A stretch of DNA of 64,000 nucleotides, from the NCBI GenBank assembly GCA_949361645.1, contig OX442421.1:1514501-1578500 (forward strand), read 5' to 3'. The stretch is from Spongilla lacustris. Taxonomy: Eukaryota; Porifera; Demospongiae; Spongillida; Spongillidae. This document shows, piece by piece, positions 20,889-32,339 of the stretch (position 1 is its first letter; each line of letters opens with the position of its first letter). A program made the translations under genes and the position numbers. The notes under the pieces were generated by a model. The model was given only the letters and a program-made list of their open reading frames with translations. It ran no database searches and was not told where the DNA came from.

Positions 20889-23646
20889 ATGGAAGTAGAG
20901 AGCTTCCATATCGGAAATGATAGCAATGCGCTGTGTAACAAAGATCACACTTCCGCGACAGACTCACACCTCCCTGATACCTCCCAGGAAACTGAGCTGG
21001 TACTCGATTCAGATCAAGAAACTGAAGTTGTCCTCGATTCAGATCATAATGAGCAAGACGAGAACTTACTTTTTGACACTTCAGACTATCGCAGTCCCGA
21101 AGGCTCCGAGTGTAATGGTTGGTTTGCTTCTAATGATAAACTGTTTCCAGTTAATGCCATATGTCTGTTCCTTAATTACTATCAACTTAAGTTTCATGTA
21201 CCCGACAGAGGAATGCAGCTACTCATCTCTTTTTTTAAAGTCATTTTTGCTCTATTATCATTAATGGTCCCATCTAACTCATCATTAAAGCAAATAATGG
21301 ATCAATTTCCTTCATCACTCAGTGTAATGAAAACAAGATTGAATGTGGTACAAGGACAACTTGTGCAGTATGTTATGTGCCCCAAGTGTGATACTTTGGG
21401 TGGTGAAGCAAAGGCCTTGATATTGTCTAATCAGCAAAAGTGTTTACACATACCATTTCCTAATCATCCACATCACAGCCGTAGAGTTGCTTGTCAGTCA
21501 TTATTACTCAAAACCATCAAGTTTTCTAAAATGTCTAAGACTTTACCACAAAAAACGTACATATATAATAGCATATTAAACACATTAAAAGACCTTCTAA
21601 GACGAAGGAACTTTTTTTCAAAGTTACATGGGTGGATGTCAAGAAGTTGCGCTGAAAAATATGTTGACATTTATGATGGTGCAATATGGAAAGAGTTTAT
21701 GGTAGTAAATGGAAGACCTGTTTTGGACATACCAAATAATTTAGGGCTAATTCTTAATGTCGATTGGTTTAGACCGTATGAACACACACAGTATAGCATT
21801 GGTGTAATTTATCTTGCCATTCTTAATTTGCCAAGAGCAGAACGATACAAGTTAGAGAATGTTATAATTGTAGGGTGCATTCCTGGTCCAAAAGAACCCA
21901 CCACTATGAATTCATATTTAAAACCACTTGTGGATGACCTGCTAGTCCTCTGGGAAGGAATACCAATAGCTCACACCTCATGTGACTTTCCTGTAGTTAT
22001 TCGTGGTGCTTTACTTGCAGTGTCCTGTGACATACCAGCAACTAGAAAAGTTTGTGGATTTTGTGGTCATTCAGCTACTATGGGGTGTTCAAAATGTTTA
22101 AAAAAATTTACCTGTGTGTCATTTGGTGAGAAGCTAGACTATTCAGGCTTTGATAGAGATACTTGGTCTGAAAGAAGTATGGAGCAACATTTACAGGCTA
22201 TAAAAGAAGTTGAATCTGCAAGCACCCCTACTCAAGTAGAAAAAATAACAAAAAAGAATGGAGTTCGATATAGTGAGCTTGTACGTCTTCCTTACTTTGA
22301 CATTATAAGACAGCATGTAATAGATGCTATGCACAATATGCATTTAGGAACAGCTAAACATGTTGTAAGCATATGGAAGGATATGGGACTTTTAGGAAAT
22401 TCTGAGTTTGACATTATACCGGCAAACCAAAATTGATACTATGCTAGTTCCAATTGGAATTGGAAGAATACCATATAAAATAAGTTCTAAATTTAGTGAA
22501 CTCACTGCAGACCAATGGCGTAATTGGACAAATATTTATTCATTGTATGCACTTAAAGGAATTCTACCAGAAAGGGATTATAGATGTTGGGCAATTTTTG
22601 TTGAGGCATCAATTATCTTATCCCAATCATCACTGTCATATCATGAAATTCTTTTAGCAGACACCAAACTGATTGAATTTTGTAAAATGTTTGAAGATAT
22701 ATATGGAAAGACAGCATGCACACCAAATATGCATCTGCATGCACATCTGAAGGAATGTATATTAGACTACGGGCCCATTTCTTCTTTCTGGGTATTTCCA
22801 TTCGAGCGATATAACGGAGTCATGGGATCCTTCGTCAATAATTGGATGACTCCTGAGATGCAGATGATGAGAAAATTTACATCCTACCAGAATATACTTT
22901 CATATGCAAATGCCTCACCACTCAATTGTCCCCTTCAGGATTTCATTCAATCGTGCATGAATTCAGAATGTAACATTGGATCCTTGCAGTCAACAATGGG
23001 AGATGTTTACAAGCAAGAAATGTATGCCAAAAATATTCATGATATCAAAATAAATGCAGTATTTTCATCCAATCATCACACAATTCGTTCTAAGTGTTAT
23101 GAAAGGTATTTAAATGACACAGAACTTACTGCTTTGTCAGGTGTGTATCACATATTATATCCCAACATGAGCCAATCAGAGACAGTTTCTTGCAGGCATT
23201 TGGTTTGCAGTGATATAGATGTACACGGAGAACATTTTTTGTCAGGAAAATCCAAATCTCAATGTTCAGCAGTGGTTATGGCATCCTGGTATGATTCAAA
23301 TGGCCATGTCAACATACACACTGGTGTATCATATAGATTTGGAATTGTACAGTATTTCTTGAAACATGCACATCGCATTGATGTTCAGGCTGAACCCAGC
23401 ACTATCCCTGAGACAGATCATTTGTTTGCTAAAGTTGCCTGGTACGGAAAGCATCCTAGGGAAGATCACTTCCCTTACCCAATTAGAGTTGTGACAACAT
23501 TGTTTGACACTGAAGGTACAGCATCCTTTATACCTGTGAGTCGAATAGCCAGTAGGTGTGCTGTTTCAAACAATCAGTACATTATGTTTGATTACGGAGA
23601 AGATTGTGTTTCTGTTGTGTGTCCACTAATAAAGCACACTTATTAG
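20889..23646 (+). CDS. CACTA/tnp2-like (EnSpm-type) DDE transposase, one frameshift
   Basis: Two overlapping frames, 20889-22436 (515 codons) and 22408-23646, form one protein of about 915 residues; a single extra A in the AAAA run at 22429-22432 separates them. The N-terminus is acidic. A zinc-like segment with CPKC and HPHHSRRVAC follows at about residue 160-200. Then come NVDWFRPY, CGFCGH...CSKC, DAMHNMHLGTAKHV and, in the second frame, HLHAHLKE...FWVFPFERYNG. From family recall, the acids in VDW, DAMH and FER are candidate DDE catalytic residues of tnp2-type transposases that cut and paste the element. The gene is intronless, with AATAAA at 23726. The single homopolymer shift may be an assembly error. 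I am sure it is a transposase, less sure of the superfamily. Confidence 0.75.
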
Positions 23647-23725
23647 AATCATTGAAAATATGACTTCTCCTTTATTTGTTTTATGTATACTGATTTATCT
23701 GATTTCATTTCAATATTAAAAATTA

Positions 23726-23731
23726 AATAAA
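23726..23731 (+). terminator. polyadenylation signal AATAAA
   Basis: Canonical AATAAA 80 bases after the stop codon of the tnp2-like transposase, in an AT-rich context. Confidence 0.5.
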
Positions 23732-23764
23732 ATGTAATTTATTGTACACTTAATATATGCAACG

Positions 23765-24075
23765 CACTACATGAGAATGTAACACCTGCGTGTATAACGA
23801 GCATAAGTGGACTGAAAACACCACGTTAAACATAGAGAGTATCATGCGTTATACCCTAAAGTGTATAACACGTGTAATCTGAGCAAAAAACAATCGGCGT
23901 GTATAACAAGCGTACATAGACTGAAACACCACGTTATACTAATGGAGTAACATGGGTTATACGCTAAAGAGTATAACACGCGTAACCAGTCCGAATACAC
24001 AAGTTATACCACGCATTTATATGTAGTGTGTACACATAAATGTATAACATGTGTATAACTGGCGAATACACCCTG
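23765..24075. repeat. array of GTGTATAAC / GTTATAC motifs
   Basis: At least ten copies of GTATAAC or its reverse complement at irregular 15-40-base spacing, in both orientations, often followed by AC.CGTAA. The array lies just 3' of the transposase gene. CACTA elements typically carry short subterminal repeats bound by their own proteins, so this is probably the element's 3' subterminal region. The same motif recurs in the small MITE at 48463. Confidence 0.6.
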
Positions 24076-24420
24076 TGGATAATTTCAATTTGGCACTGTG
24101 ATTGCTCTTAAAGATTGCAGATGATTTATTATACTCGTGCATTTGCAAGCTAAATTTCACTACAAGGTAAAAAAATGCATAGCAACATCTAACCAGCATA
24201 CAATTTCAATCTTTAATGTTATTCAGTTTTATTTCATTATGGGTATTTAAATAATCAGTCACCTTGTGGTAGCTTATGTTAAAAACCATATACGGTATCA
24301 TTCAGATGATTCAAAACAAGTATGGCCTCTTCTTGGACATGCAGAGCAATGTGAATACATGAATGCATTGCTATGAATATGTACAGTATTGATGTCCATA
24401 TACATAACGCGCAAACTTAA

Positions 24421-24891
24421 ATGAGTATTTCTTTTAAAAATAGTTCAATGCTTTCCCTAACAATTGTATTAGTGGCTTGTAGCGTTTTGTCTCTGCTTAT
24501 GAGATCATTGTACCCTGGTTCCATTCCTGTTCCTCACCTTTTTTTCGTTCACCATTTTATAGAGAGAGAAACACCAGGTTGGGTAAACATGTGTAAATAT
24601 CAGCACAAACCGGGTTTTTGTAAAGTTAGTGTAGATTTAAGGCTTATCCCGGATTTTGTAAACACGGTATGGGTTTTCAAGAATCCACACTTCACCAAAC
24701 GCATAATGGATTTTTCTGTTTCCCAGTATAGGGTCCTATACCCAGCTGAGGGAATCAAATGTTCATGGGTGGTATCAAATAATTCCATCTTGAGAGAAAA
24801 ACCCAGCAATGGGAATCAGTTAAACATGGGAAGCAATAAAAACCCAAAGTATTCCCAAGTCTGGGACTGCGAAAGTTTTCCCTGTGTATAA
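24421..24891 (+). other. 156-codon open frame with a hydrophobic N-terminus, doubtful
   Basis: Starts with a hydrophobic segment (SLTIVLVACSVLSLL) that could be a signal peptide, then has no recognisable domain. The DNA contains repeated short AACCCGG / CCCGGATTTTG-like phrases, suggesting repeat-derived sequence. No splice or polyadenylation context. Confidence 0.2.
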
Positions 24892-25030
24892 GAGTTACAA
24901 AGTGGTATCCGTAAACAAGCGTCAGCCGTCTCGACTCCCACCCACCACCCTAAGCTCAGATAGGCTAGGTTTGAGTTAGATTTCGGAAAGGTACACCAAA
25001 ATTGGGGATCGCCTGACTTACTTCGTCGTA

Positions 25031-25391
25031 TTAGAGACTCCATGTGTGCTGCAAATGGAATTCTAATCCAATCTTATTCATGCAAGGCTGTGGGGGGAGG
25101 ATCGCGTGTACATCCAAAGAAATATCCAATCCAACTCCAAGGGTATTCTCCGCTACGGCGCAGTAAGTACCATACAACCGCTCATCTGAAACGTTCAAAC
25201 TGCAACAAAGCTGGCGCATTTCAATCCCGTGTTCCACAAGTATACTCCTACACATGCGTCTCCACAGACTTGGCAGCTACATGTAGCTGCGGGTCGTCGC
25301 AATTTTTTGTGAAACCACCCTCCTCGTGCAACACAAAATGCGTCACGACCTGGATAGCAATGTCCGTTTCACTAGCTCCAGCTCGCGCCAT
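25031..25391 (-). pseudogene. N-terminal piece of a possible Bcl-2-like gene, frameshifted
   Basis: ATG at 25391 opens a frame containing ASETDIAIQVVTHFVLHEEG that stops at TAG 25248-25250. A one-base shift at that point continues into HGIEMRQLCCSLNVSDERL and onward to 25031. The mixed helical composition resembles the N-terminal half of Bak/Bcl-2-type proteins, and it sits 37 bases beyond the polyadenylation signal of the Bcl-2-like C-terminus. It could be a damaged tandem duplicate. I found no later exons for it. The family call rests mainly on the neighbour. Confidence 0.3.
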
Positions 25392-25427
25392 AGACCTGGT
25401 ACCCATGTTACAATGATAGGTGATTAA

Positions 25428-25433
25428 TTTATT
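25428..25433 (-). terminator. polyadenylation signal of the Bcl-2-like gene
   Basis: AATAAA on the minus strand, 78 bases past the stop codon at 25512. Confidence 0.5.
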
Positions 25434-25511
25434 GCCTGATACGATATGAAATATTAATGCAGCAATACATGCAGAACATACAAAGATAACGAGAAGAAGA
25501 AAGTAATTTGA

Positions 25512-25791
25512 TTATCTAAGGAGGGCGCCGACAACTGCTGCTGCAACTGCTGCTAGTCCGAGTCCCAATGCCACTAGCGCCAACCAACTAGACCCGCCGT
25601 CTTTTGTACCTACATTCAGTTCTTTACGCGCAGTTTTAACCGATATCTAAAGAGAAGCAAAGAAAAAGAAACAAATGCCATGATCTAAATACATGCCTCC
25701 GCTACATACATGGAAGTGCCACACATACCCATTCTCCATGCTCCACAATCCACGTATGGCAAATAAATTCTCTCTCCCATCCTAAGAGACT
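25512..25791 (-). CDS. Bcl-2-family C-terminus: BH2-like motif and tail anchor (last two exons)
   Basis: Penultimate exon, about 25729-25791, ends in TWIVEHGEW, which fits the BH2 pattern WI..HGGW, followed by a good GTATGT donor. The last exon, 25512-25646, follows a CTTTAG acceptor in phase. It encodes a short basic linker and a roughly 22-residue hydrophobic segment (WLALVALGLGLAAVAAAVVG) ending in LLR and a stop, the layout of a tail-anchored mitochondrial or ER membrane protein. Family knowledge: such proteins control apoptosis by permeabilising or guarding the outer mitochondrial membrane. Upstream exons (BH3/BH1) were not found in the next kilobase. The call rests on two features, so another tail-anchored protein is possible. 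Confidence 0.5.
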
Positions 25792-27049
25792 CTCGACCGT
25801 GTCATGATTCGTCGAGGGGGAGGGGGGAGGCATTGTACACAACTTTGGGTGAACTATTCTATGTACCTACCCAAGGTTGCATTATAAATGCAATATGAGC
25901 TGTGTCTTCTTTTATTGGAAATAGTCTTGTCTACCAGATATTATGAGATCCTTCTCTTGGTATTTCTTCACTCCCAAGATGGTGTGCAAATTTTAATGCA
26001 TCTGTAGTACATGTACATGTTACCTACTAAAAGCTTTTATATTGAACTTTTATCTTGTTCTAGAAAATTGAAAGTAAGCTATGACTCATCAAAACAAATG
26101 ATACTGGTTTTACCAACTTATAGTATGTGTGTGACGAACTGATGAGATGTTCAGCTGGATTCAGAGGTATGAGAGCCAACCAGAAAAACAGGCCTTTAAG
26201 TACCGATAAAACAATGTATGGGGATTGATGCGGAGATATTATAAAAACTGTGATCCCCGTAATGCCGATAGTCAAACGGTCATAAGATTTTTTGTCTTTG
26301 AACATTTCGATTCCAAATTTCATATGGAGAATGGCATGTTGTAGGCCTACACAAAGAATGTGTATTAGTATCTCCTTATAAGTTATATTGTGGGATTTCT
26401 AGGTGCATTTATCGATGTATAAAACTAAGCATGGCCAGCAATTGAGGACATGAAAAATAAGTTACCTTAAGATGATCATATTAAAATTCTGATTTCACCA
26501 ATAAAATTTTCCTGAATTTAGTATGATTTATCGTACTTTCAAAATAGCTAATTGTTAATTAAAATGATAACAACAACACGTTATTTTTATGAACGCCTCA
26601 TAGTAGTTAGCTAATAAAAAGACAAGTTCTGTATTTTTGGTTTGTAAAACTCTCGTTTTGTAGCTCAAAAACCTAAATACAACATACGCATGCGTAAAAT
26701 GAATTGACTGCTTTACTCGTACCCAACCTACGCGACTTATCCGAAGTTCAAACGTATGATTCTCGAGTTAGTTAAAACTATTAGAACCTTCCGTAAGTTG
26801 AGAAGTGAATGTGAATACGTTGTTTGGCTTGCAAGGGTGCTCTGGTTGTTAAACAAAAAAAGTGGTGGTGTGGCCTACATTGCGCAAGTGTGGAGGATAA
26901 AAAAGGTCTTTTAGGTCTTCTAGTTAGGCACAGCCTGACCTTCGCGATTAGGCGGAAATGTTCCGGATACCACTTTTCGCCAAAATGAGAAGGTTGGGCT
27001 ACGCCTAAATAGCTTTTGCAGGAAAGTGTGAGAGTTTTAAGCAATTTAA
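25792..27049. other. no supported gene; contains one hairpin repeat
   Basis: AT-rich. A hairpin related to the GTTGGGCGTAGCCCGACC family spans about 26921-27005 (TTAGGCACAGCCTGACC against GGTTGGGCTACGCCTAA). A minus-strand 87-codon frame at 26060-26323 is hydrophobic, without motifs. Confidence 0.4.
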
Positions 27050-27375
27050 TAGCAAAAATAGTCCTGTGCGTGTGGTCTTTGTATTAAGAGTGTGAAGGGT
27101 TAATCAACTAAGTAGCAAAAAGAGCCGTGTGGGTGTGGTCTGTGTAAGAGTGTAAAGAGTTAATCAACTTAGCCCCTAAAAAGAGCTCTGTGGGTGTGGT
27201 CTTTGTAAGAGTGTCAGGGGTTAAATGAATTTAGCCGAGAAAGAGCCCTGTGGGTGTGGTGTGCTTTTATAAGAGTGTCAGGGGTTAAGGCACGTAGCTG
27301 AGAGAAAGAGCCCTGTGGGTGGAGTATACTTTTATAAGAGTGCTAGGGGGTTTAAGGCACGCAGCCAAAGAAACA
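27050..27375. repeat. tandem repeat, about 65-base unit
   Basis: Five degenerate units built around GAGCCCTGTGGGTGTGGT, then TAAGAGTGTCAGGGGTTAA. Units grow slightly from left to right. Confidence 0.8.
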
Positions 27376-28339
27376 GCCCGGACCAATTTTCCATGAAAAA
27401 TTTGGTCCGGGCGGACCAAAATTTCCGTGGCAGGTCCCCGCGAGCCTTGCGACTCGCCAAATATCAGCAGGAAGGGGGTTTCTTCACTTAGATTAATTAG
27501 GGGGGTGGGAGTGGGGGGGTTCTGGGCAATGTGATAATCTCTACGGATACATGCATGGCACCTCACTGTGTAATAATTAATATTCGAATGTCATAAGATT
27601 TATTTAACATTTAACATTTCCATGTGCTGAACTGTGATGCTTAGTTCATGGCTATGTGCAAGTCCTTCTTTAATTTCCTATCAAAGTTAATTTCTGAATT
27701 TTAATTTCCAAAACAATGCAAGAAAATTGATGTCACTGTGTTTGTATAAGCAAATATAGTATAGTATATTAAGGGTTGAAAAGGGTGCGCGGGAGCCACA
27801 GCCGTCTAATACATACCATCCGCACACTTATTACTAAATTATATTGAGTGTCTAGCTACTGCATGCATCGGGGTTTTTTTAAGGTGAGTTGAATCCAGTT
27901 ACAGATTTGGATTCTGCATAACCTGTTACAACAAACTTGCGACTGTTTCCGCTTCATGCCTTTTTTAAGCAAGAGGGATAGTAGTCATGTTTATACATTG
28001 CACCGTGTAGTTTATGCTTATTGTTTGTTCATGCTTATTGGAGCGACTAAAGTAAAACAGTTCTTGACATCGATAGAAACTTGCGATTTTAACTGCATTA
28101 CATGTACGTTGGTCGCTAAAAATAATGCAAAACTATTTGGTTGAACATAGATTTTTATACTACAATGTCTCGGTTTTGTTTGTAGTACTATATATTAGTG
28201 CCAGAATCTAATAGAGATTAACTATGCATCTATACCGAGGCAAGGGGCCAAACAAATTGCAAATGCATCTTCGTCAATTGTTGGTTTCACACCAAAACAT
28301 ATGCTGAGAACGGGAAAGAGTGATGTATTCTAAAAGCCG
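27376..28339. other. no supported gene
   Basis: Contains an imperfect inverted pair around 27380-27410 (GGACCAAATTTTTCATGG type) and otherwise short frames only. Confidence 0.4.
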
Positions 28340-29290
28340 ATACTGTTGGTGCTCTGTTAGTAGACCTACTGTTTGGTGTTGTAGTAGGCCTACTGTTGAT
28401 GCTCTGATAGTAGACCTACTGTAGGTGCTGTGGTAGTAGGCCTACTGTTGGTGCTCTGATAGTACGCCTACTAGTAGTGTTTGTGCTCTGGTAGTAGGTC
28501 TACATTATGGTGCTCTGATAGTAGGCCTTCTGTTAGTGCTCTGGTAGTAGACCTACTGTTGTTGCTATGATATTAGGCCTACTGGTAGTAGGCCTACTGT
28601 TGGTGCTCTGATAGTAGGTCTACTGTTGGTGCTAGGGTAGTAGGCCTAATAGTACTGATGTTGGTCTGATAGTAGACCTATACTGTTGGCGCTCTGGTGG
28701 TAGGCCTATTGTAGGTGCTCTGGTTAGTAGACCTACTGTTGGTGCTCTGGTATATTGTTAGTGCTCTCATAGTAGGCCTACTGGTAGAGTGCTCTGATAG
28801 TAGGCCAACTGTAGGTGCTCTGATAGTAGGCCAACTGTAGGTGCTCTGATAGTAGGCCTACTAGTACTGTTGGTGGTCTGATAGTTGGCGGCCTATACAG
28901 TTGGTGGTCTGATAGTAGGCCTACTGTAGGTGCTCTGATAGTAGGCCTACTAGTACTGTTGGTGGTCTGATAGTTGGCGGCCTATACAGTTGGTGCTCTG
29001 ATAGTAGGCCTACTGTTGGTGCTCTGGTTAGTAGACCTACTGTTGGTGCTCTGGTATATTGTTAGTGCTCTCATAGTAGGCCTACTGGTAGAGTGCTCTG
29101 ATAGTAGGCCAACTGTAGGTGCTCTGATAGTAGGCCTACTAGTACTGTTGGTGGTCTGATAGTTGGCGGCCTATACAGTTGGTGCTCTGATAGTAGGCCT
29201 ACTGTTGGTCCTCTGGTAGTAGGCCTACTGTTGGTGCTCAGATAGTAGGCCTACAGTTGGTTCTCAGGTAGTAGGCCTACTGTTTTTTTG
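28340..29290. repeat. minisatellite with palindromic GTAGGCCTAC core, about 26-base unit
   Basis: About 35 units of the form GTTGGTGCTCTGATAGTAGG followed by CCTACT. Each contains the palindrome GTAGGCCTAC. A larger segment (about 28725-28905) is repeated at about 29025-29185, so there is higher-order structure. Leucine/valine-rich frames across it are artefacts. Confidence 0.9.
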
Positions 29291-30391
29291 TTTGAGCACT
29301 CTGCAGGGTGTTATTTCGTTGGACAAGGGTGCGGTACCCGTGTGGTGTTAGGGTGCTAATTGATTAATTAATTAAAGTTACTCCAAACCAGGCATAGCCC
29401 ATCGAGACCTAAAGACCAAGAACATATTGGTCAAAAGAGGTAGGAAGTGCCAATGCAGGGCTAGGCCTAGGCTAGGGTAGCGTTGAGTTTCAAAAGGACA
29501 CGCTTTTTCGTACGGCGATCAGCAATTTCACACCAACGAGTATTCGATTTACGAAGTGAGAACACCGTGTTTGCGATGTATTTCTATGAGAGCGAAAGCT
29601 TTCATATGCATACCGCTACTCACACACACGCACGACACTCACATACGATGCACCGTCCCATAGGCCATAGCCCTATTACAATGTACCCTCTAGGGGATTA
29701 AGTAATGAGTACATCTACAAATGGCTGCAGGTGTGCTATACAGTTGCCAAATTATCTGTTGGTTTGAACGGTGTTGTGTTTATATTTGTGCGCTGCTGTG
29801 GTTCCTCAGGAGGATTAGAGAAGGGAGGTAGGGATAGCTTTGCATGTGATACTCCTTCCTCATTCTGTAGAATGAGAAATCATATGAAAGGTTTTGGGTG
29901 GGTGGGTGAGTTTACGTGTAAACCTTTGGGGAGAGGGGCAGGGCTTCAGTCGCTTTGCGAGCACTCACTTTGTGGTTATTTTGTACTATGGCAAAAGTGA
30001 GTCTGCATTTGGATGGAAGAATGGAGTGGTTCTGCAGAAAACATGCACTTAGTCCACGTAATCATGTGATCAAGAGAGGCGTGTGAAAAGTTGTCATGTG
30101 ATCAAGAGAGTAGTATGTCCACTTCATCATGTGATCAAGGGAGGAGTGTGAAAAGCTGTCAGATAGAGCTGCAACATTAGGCGCTGTGCTTGGATACACG
30201 TGGCAATATCTTCTGGGGAGGAGGGAGGGATCCCATTGTTTCCATCTCACTTTGCTGCATGGATTCTCAAGATAAGGGGTGTGGTCAGGTGGAGCATAGG
30301 TTGTGGTTTATACTGGTGGACTAAAGTCTCTCATCTCACACACACACACACTGTAGGTGTGGTCCATCACTTCTATAACTGTTAGTAAAGG
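29291..30391. other. upstream region of the FRS2-like gene
   Basis: No supported coding sequence. Bases 30060-30165 hold about three tandem copies of a phrase of the type ATCATGTGATCAAGAGAGG. A short CA run lies at 30338-30350. In-frame TAA at 30386-30388 separates this region from the FRS2-like start. Promoter elements were not identifiable. Confidence 0.4.
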
Positions 30392-31633
30392 ATGGGCACG
30401 TGTATGTGTACACAACTTTCTTCGAATGTCTACAAGGTGACTCTGATAAATCACGACAGGAGCAACGTGCAGAGAGGAATAATTATAATCAGTAACACTG
30501 ACCTCACATGCACCAACAGTAGGACCCTGGAACAATTAGAGTGGCCCCTCAAATACCTACGGAAGTATGGCTGTGATGGAGATGTGTTTTCCTTCGAGAC
30601 AGGAAGGAAGTGCCCTGGAGGGGAGGGGCTCTATGCCTTTAGGACCAAGAAAGCGTCCGAACTTTTTGAGCTTGTAGACCGTAACATCAACCAGGGTAAT
30701 CTCCAGCCTCCCAGTAATCTGTCTCCTGTGACTCTGGAGGCCACACGTACTCTTATATCAGGAATAGGTGGTCGGCCACCAGAAGCTTCGCAAGTAATGG
30801 AGATGTCTGCCAGAAATGGGACGGCTCCTAATTCTGTGAAGGGTGGCAAAAAACGCTCACAAACCTCGTCGTCCTCTGGCACAAAAGGACCACAAAAGCC
30901 CTCTCAAAGCAGCATAGACAGTCACAGCTCCATGACTGAAAGCACTCGTGACCCCATCACCAGTCCAAACTCCAGCATTGTCCTCCCTGGTGCCCAGAAC
31001 TACGAAAACATTGTGGTGGGGGAGCAGGAAGGACTGCAGGTGGTGACTCCTCCCCAGTCCAATTACCAGAATGTGCAAGCGGCAATTGCCCTGGACCAGC
31101 CCAACTACCAGAACATAACCGTGGGCCCAGAGGTCCCCTCACTTGTGCTCTCCTCCACACCCCAAGATGGACACCAAAGCTATGCAAACCTAACCCTTGG
31201 ACCTGCCTCTCCTAAGCTAACAGAACTACTTTCCATCCCACTGATGCACACAGTGTCCGTTTCAGTGAGTGGTTCCGCGTACGGCAGTTATGCCGAGCTG
31301 GATCTAAGTGCCTTGCTTACTGTGCCAACTTCACCGCATGGACCCAATGGCACACTCCACCCACAACTGACACCCGTAGCAGAGCTGGGCACAGCAGGTG
31401 CTAATGTGGAGGGTGGGAAAGGGACTGCAGAGGGAGCTAGTGGTGAGGCAGCTGTTGCAGGCCGGCCCAGGGACAAAGATAAAGTGAACTACGGGTCTTT
31501 GGACTTTGGTGCAATGAAGGAGCTGGAGAAGATGCAGAAAGAAAGGGAGAGGTTAAAGCTGGTAGGGGGGAAGCCCATGAATCGTGACAAGGACAGGGCA
31601 AATAGCACACAGAACCACAAGAAGCAAAAGTAA
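30392..31633 (+). CDS. FRS2/FRS3-like docking adaptor with PTB domain
   Basis: 413 codons in one exon. The start MGTCMC resembles the FRS2 N-terminus and fits N-myristoylation on Gly2 with nearby palmitoylatable cysteines, so membrane anchoring is likely. Residues about 12-105 form an IRS-type PTB domain (WPLKYLRKYGCDGDVFSFET, then GEGLYAFRTKKASELFELV). The tail is Ser/Pro-rich with six tyrosine motifs: YENI (204), YQNV (225), YQNI (239), YANL (264), YAEL (300) and YGSL (367). YxN motifs are GRB2-type SH2 sites. By family knowledge it would couple receptor tyrosine kinases such as FGFR to Ras/MAPK signalling. Vertebrate FRS2 is about 500 residues. An in-frame TAA six bases upstream supports this start. 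A DOK-like adaptor is the main alternative. Confidence 0.75.
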   Translation: MGTCMCTQLSSNVYKVTLINHDRSNVQRGIIIISNTDLTCTNSRTLEQLEWPLKYLRKYGCDGDVFSFETGRKCPGGEGLYAFRTKKASELFELVDRNINQGNLQPPSNLSPVTLEATRTLISGIGGRPPEASQVMEMSARNGTAPNSVKGGKKRSQTSSSSGTKGPQKPSQSSIDSHSSMTESTRDPITSPNSSIVLPGAQNYENIVVGEQEGLQVVTPPQSNYQNVQAAIALDQPNYQNITVGPEVPSLVLSSTPQDGHQSYANLTLGPASPKLTELLSIPLMHTVSVSVSGSAYGSYAELDLSALLTVPTSPHGPNGTLHPQLTPVAELGTAGANVEGGKGTAEGASGEAAVAGRPRDKDKVNYGSLDFGAMKELEKMQKERERLKLVGGKPMNRDKDRANSTQNHKKQK

Positions 31634-31845
31634 ATGTGTGACCACACCTGCTGTCACTCTTGAGATCACCTGTATGTTCTTATATGTTTTGTTTGTAGTG
31701 TGCGAGCTCATTTCTTTTTGTGTTTTTTTTTTCTCCTTTCCTTTTCTTATTGCAAGTCTCATGTATTTGTATGTGTTTCATCAATTGATTATGGAGGAAT
31801 TGCATATGGCATCACACATGTCTTACATACATCACTACATATGCA

Positions 31846-32135
31846 CCTTGCTGGGACACCAGGCATGAGCAATCTCTGTTTTTTTTAAATTTTAACCCCC
31901 TGCTTCGCCCAATGTCGGCCATGTTAACAATGCTAGATTTTCAGAGTCCTGGTTTAATAAGTTAGCAGTAGGGTGCATGTGAATAACTGTCAGTTTGCAT
32001 CCTTTCCTCATGGGACGGTAAATGCAGCTTGCTGGGACACCAGGCATGAGCAATCTTGGTTTTAATTTTTATTTTAACCCCCTGCTTTGCCCAATGTCGG
32101 CCATGTTAACATTGTTTCAGAGTCCTGGTTTAATT
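31846..32135 (+). repeat. direct duplication in the FRS2-like 3' region
   Basis: A segment of about 110 bases starting CTTGCTGGGACACCAGGCAT (31846-31957) recurs 181 bases downstream (32027-32135) with minor differences, including AACCCCCTGCTT and CAATGTCGGCCATGTTAAC. It lies in the likely 3' UTR. Confidence 0.8.
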
Positions 32136-32339
32136 GTAATTTCACTATTTACTGCCTGGGTACTGGGTACGAGTAGTTGAACCCCAAATGGAAACAAATG
32201 CAATTGTCTGCTCACGTGGTACACATTAATTCTAACATAAATAGATTATGTCATTCAAACCCTCTATTTCTAACCAAAAGACGTGAGGAATGGATTACTC
32301 TTATGTCCTAATTTGCATAAAGCGTTTGATAATGGTCAA

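Noticed and set aside
28340..29290. Possible CRISPR-like regular repeats
   Set aside because: Units are contiguous and degenerate with no unique spacers; eukaryotic minisatellite.
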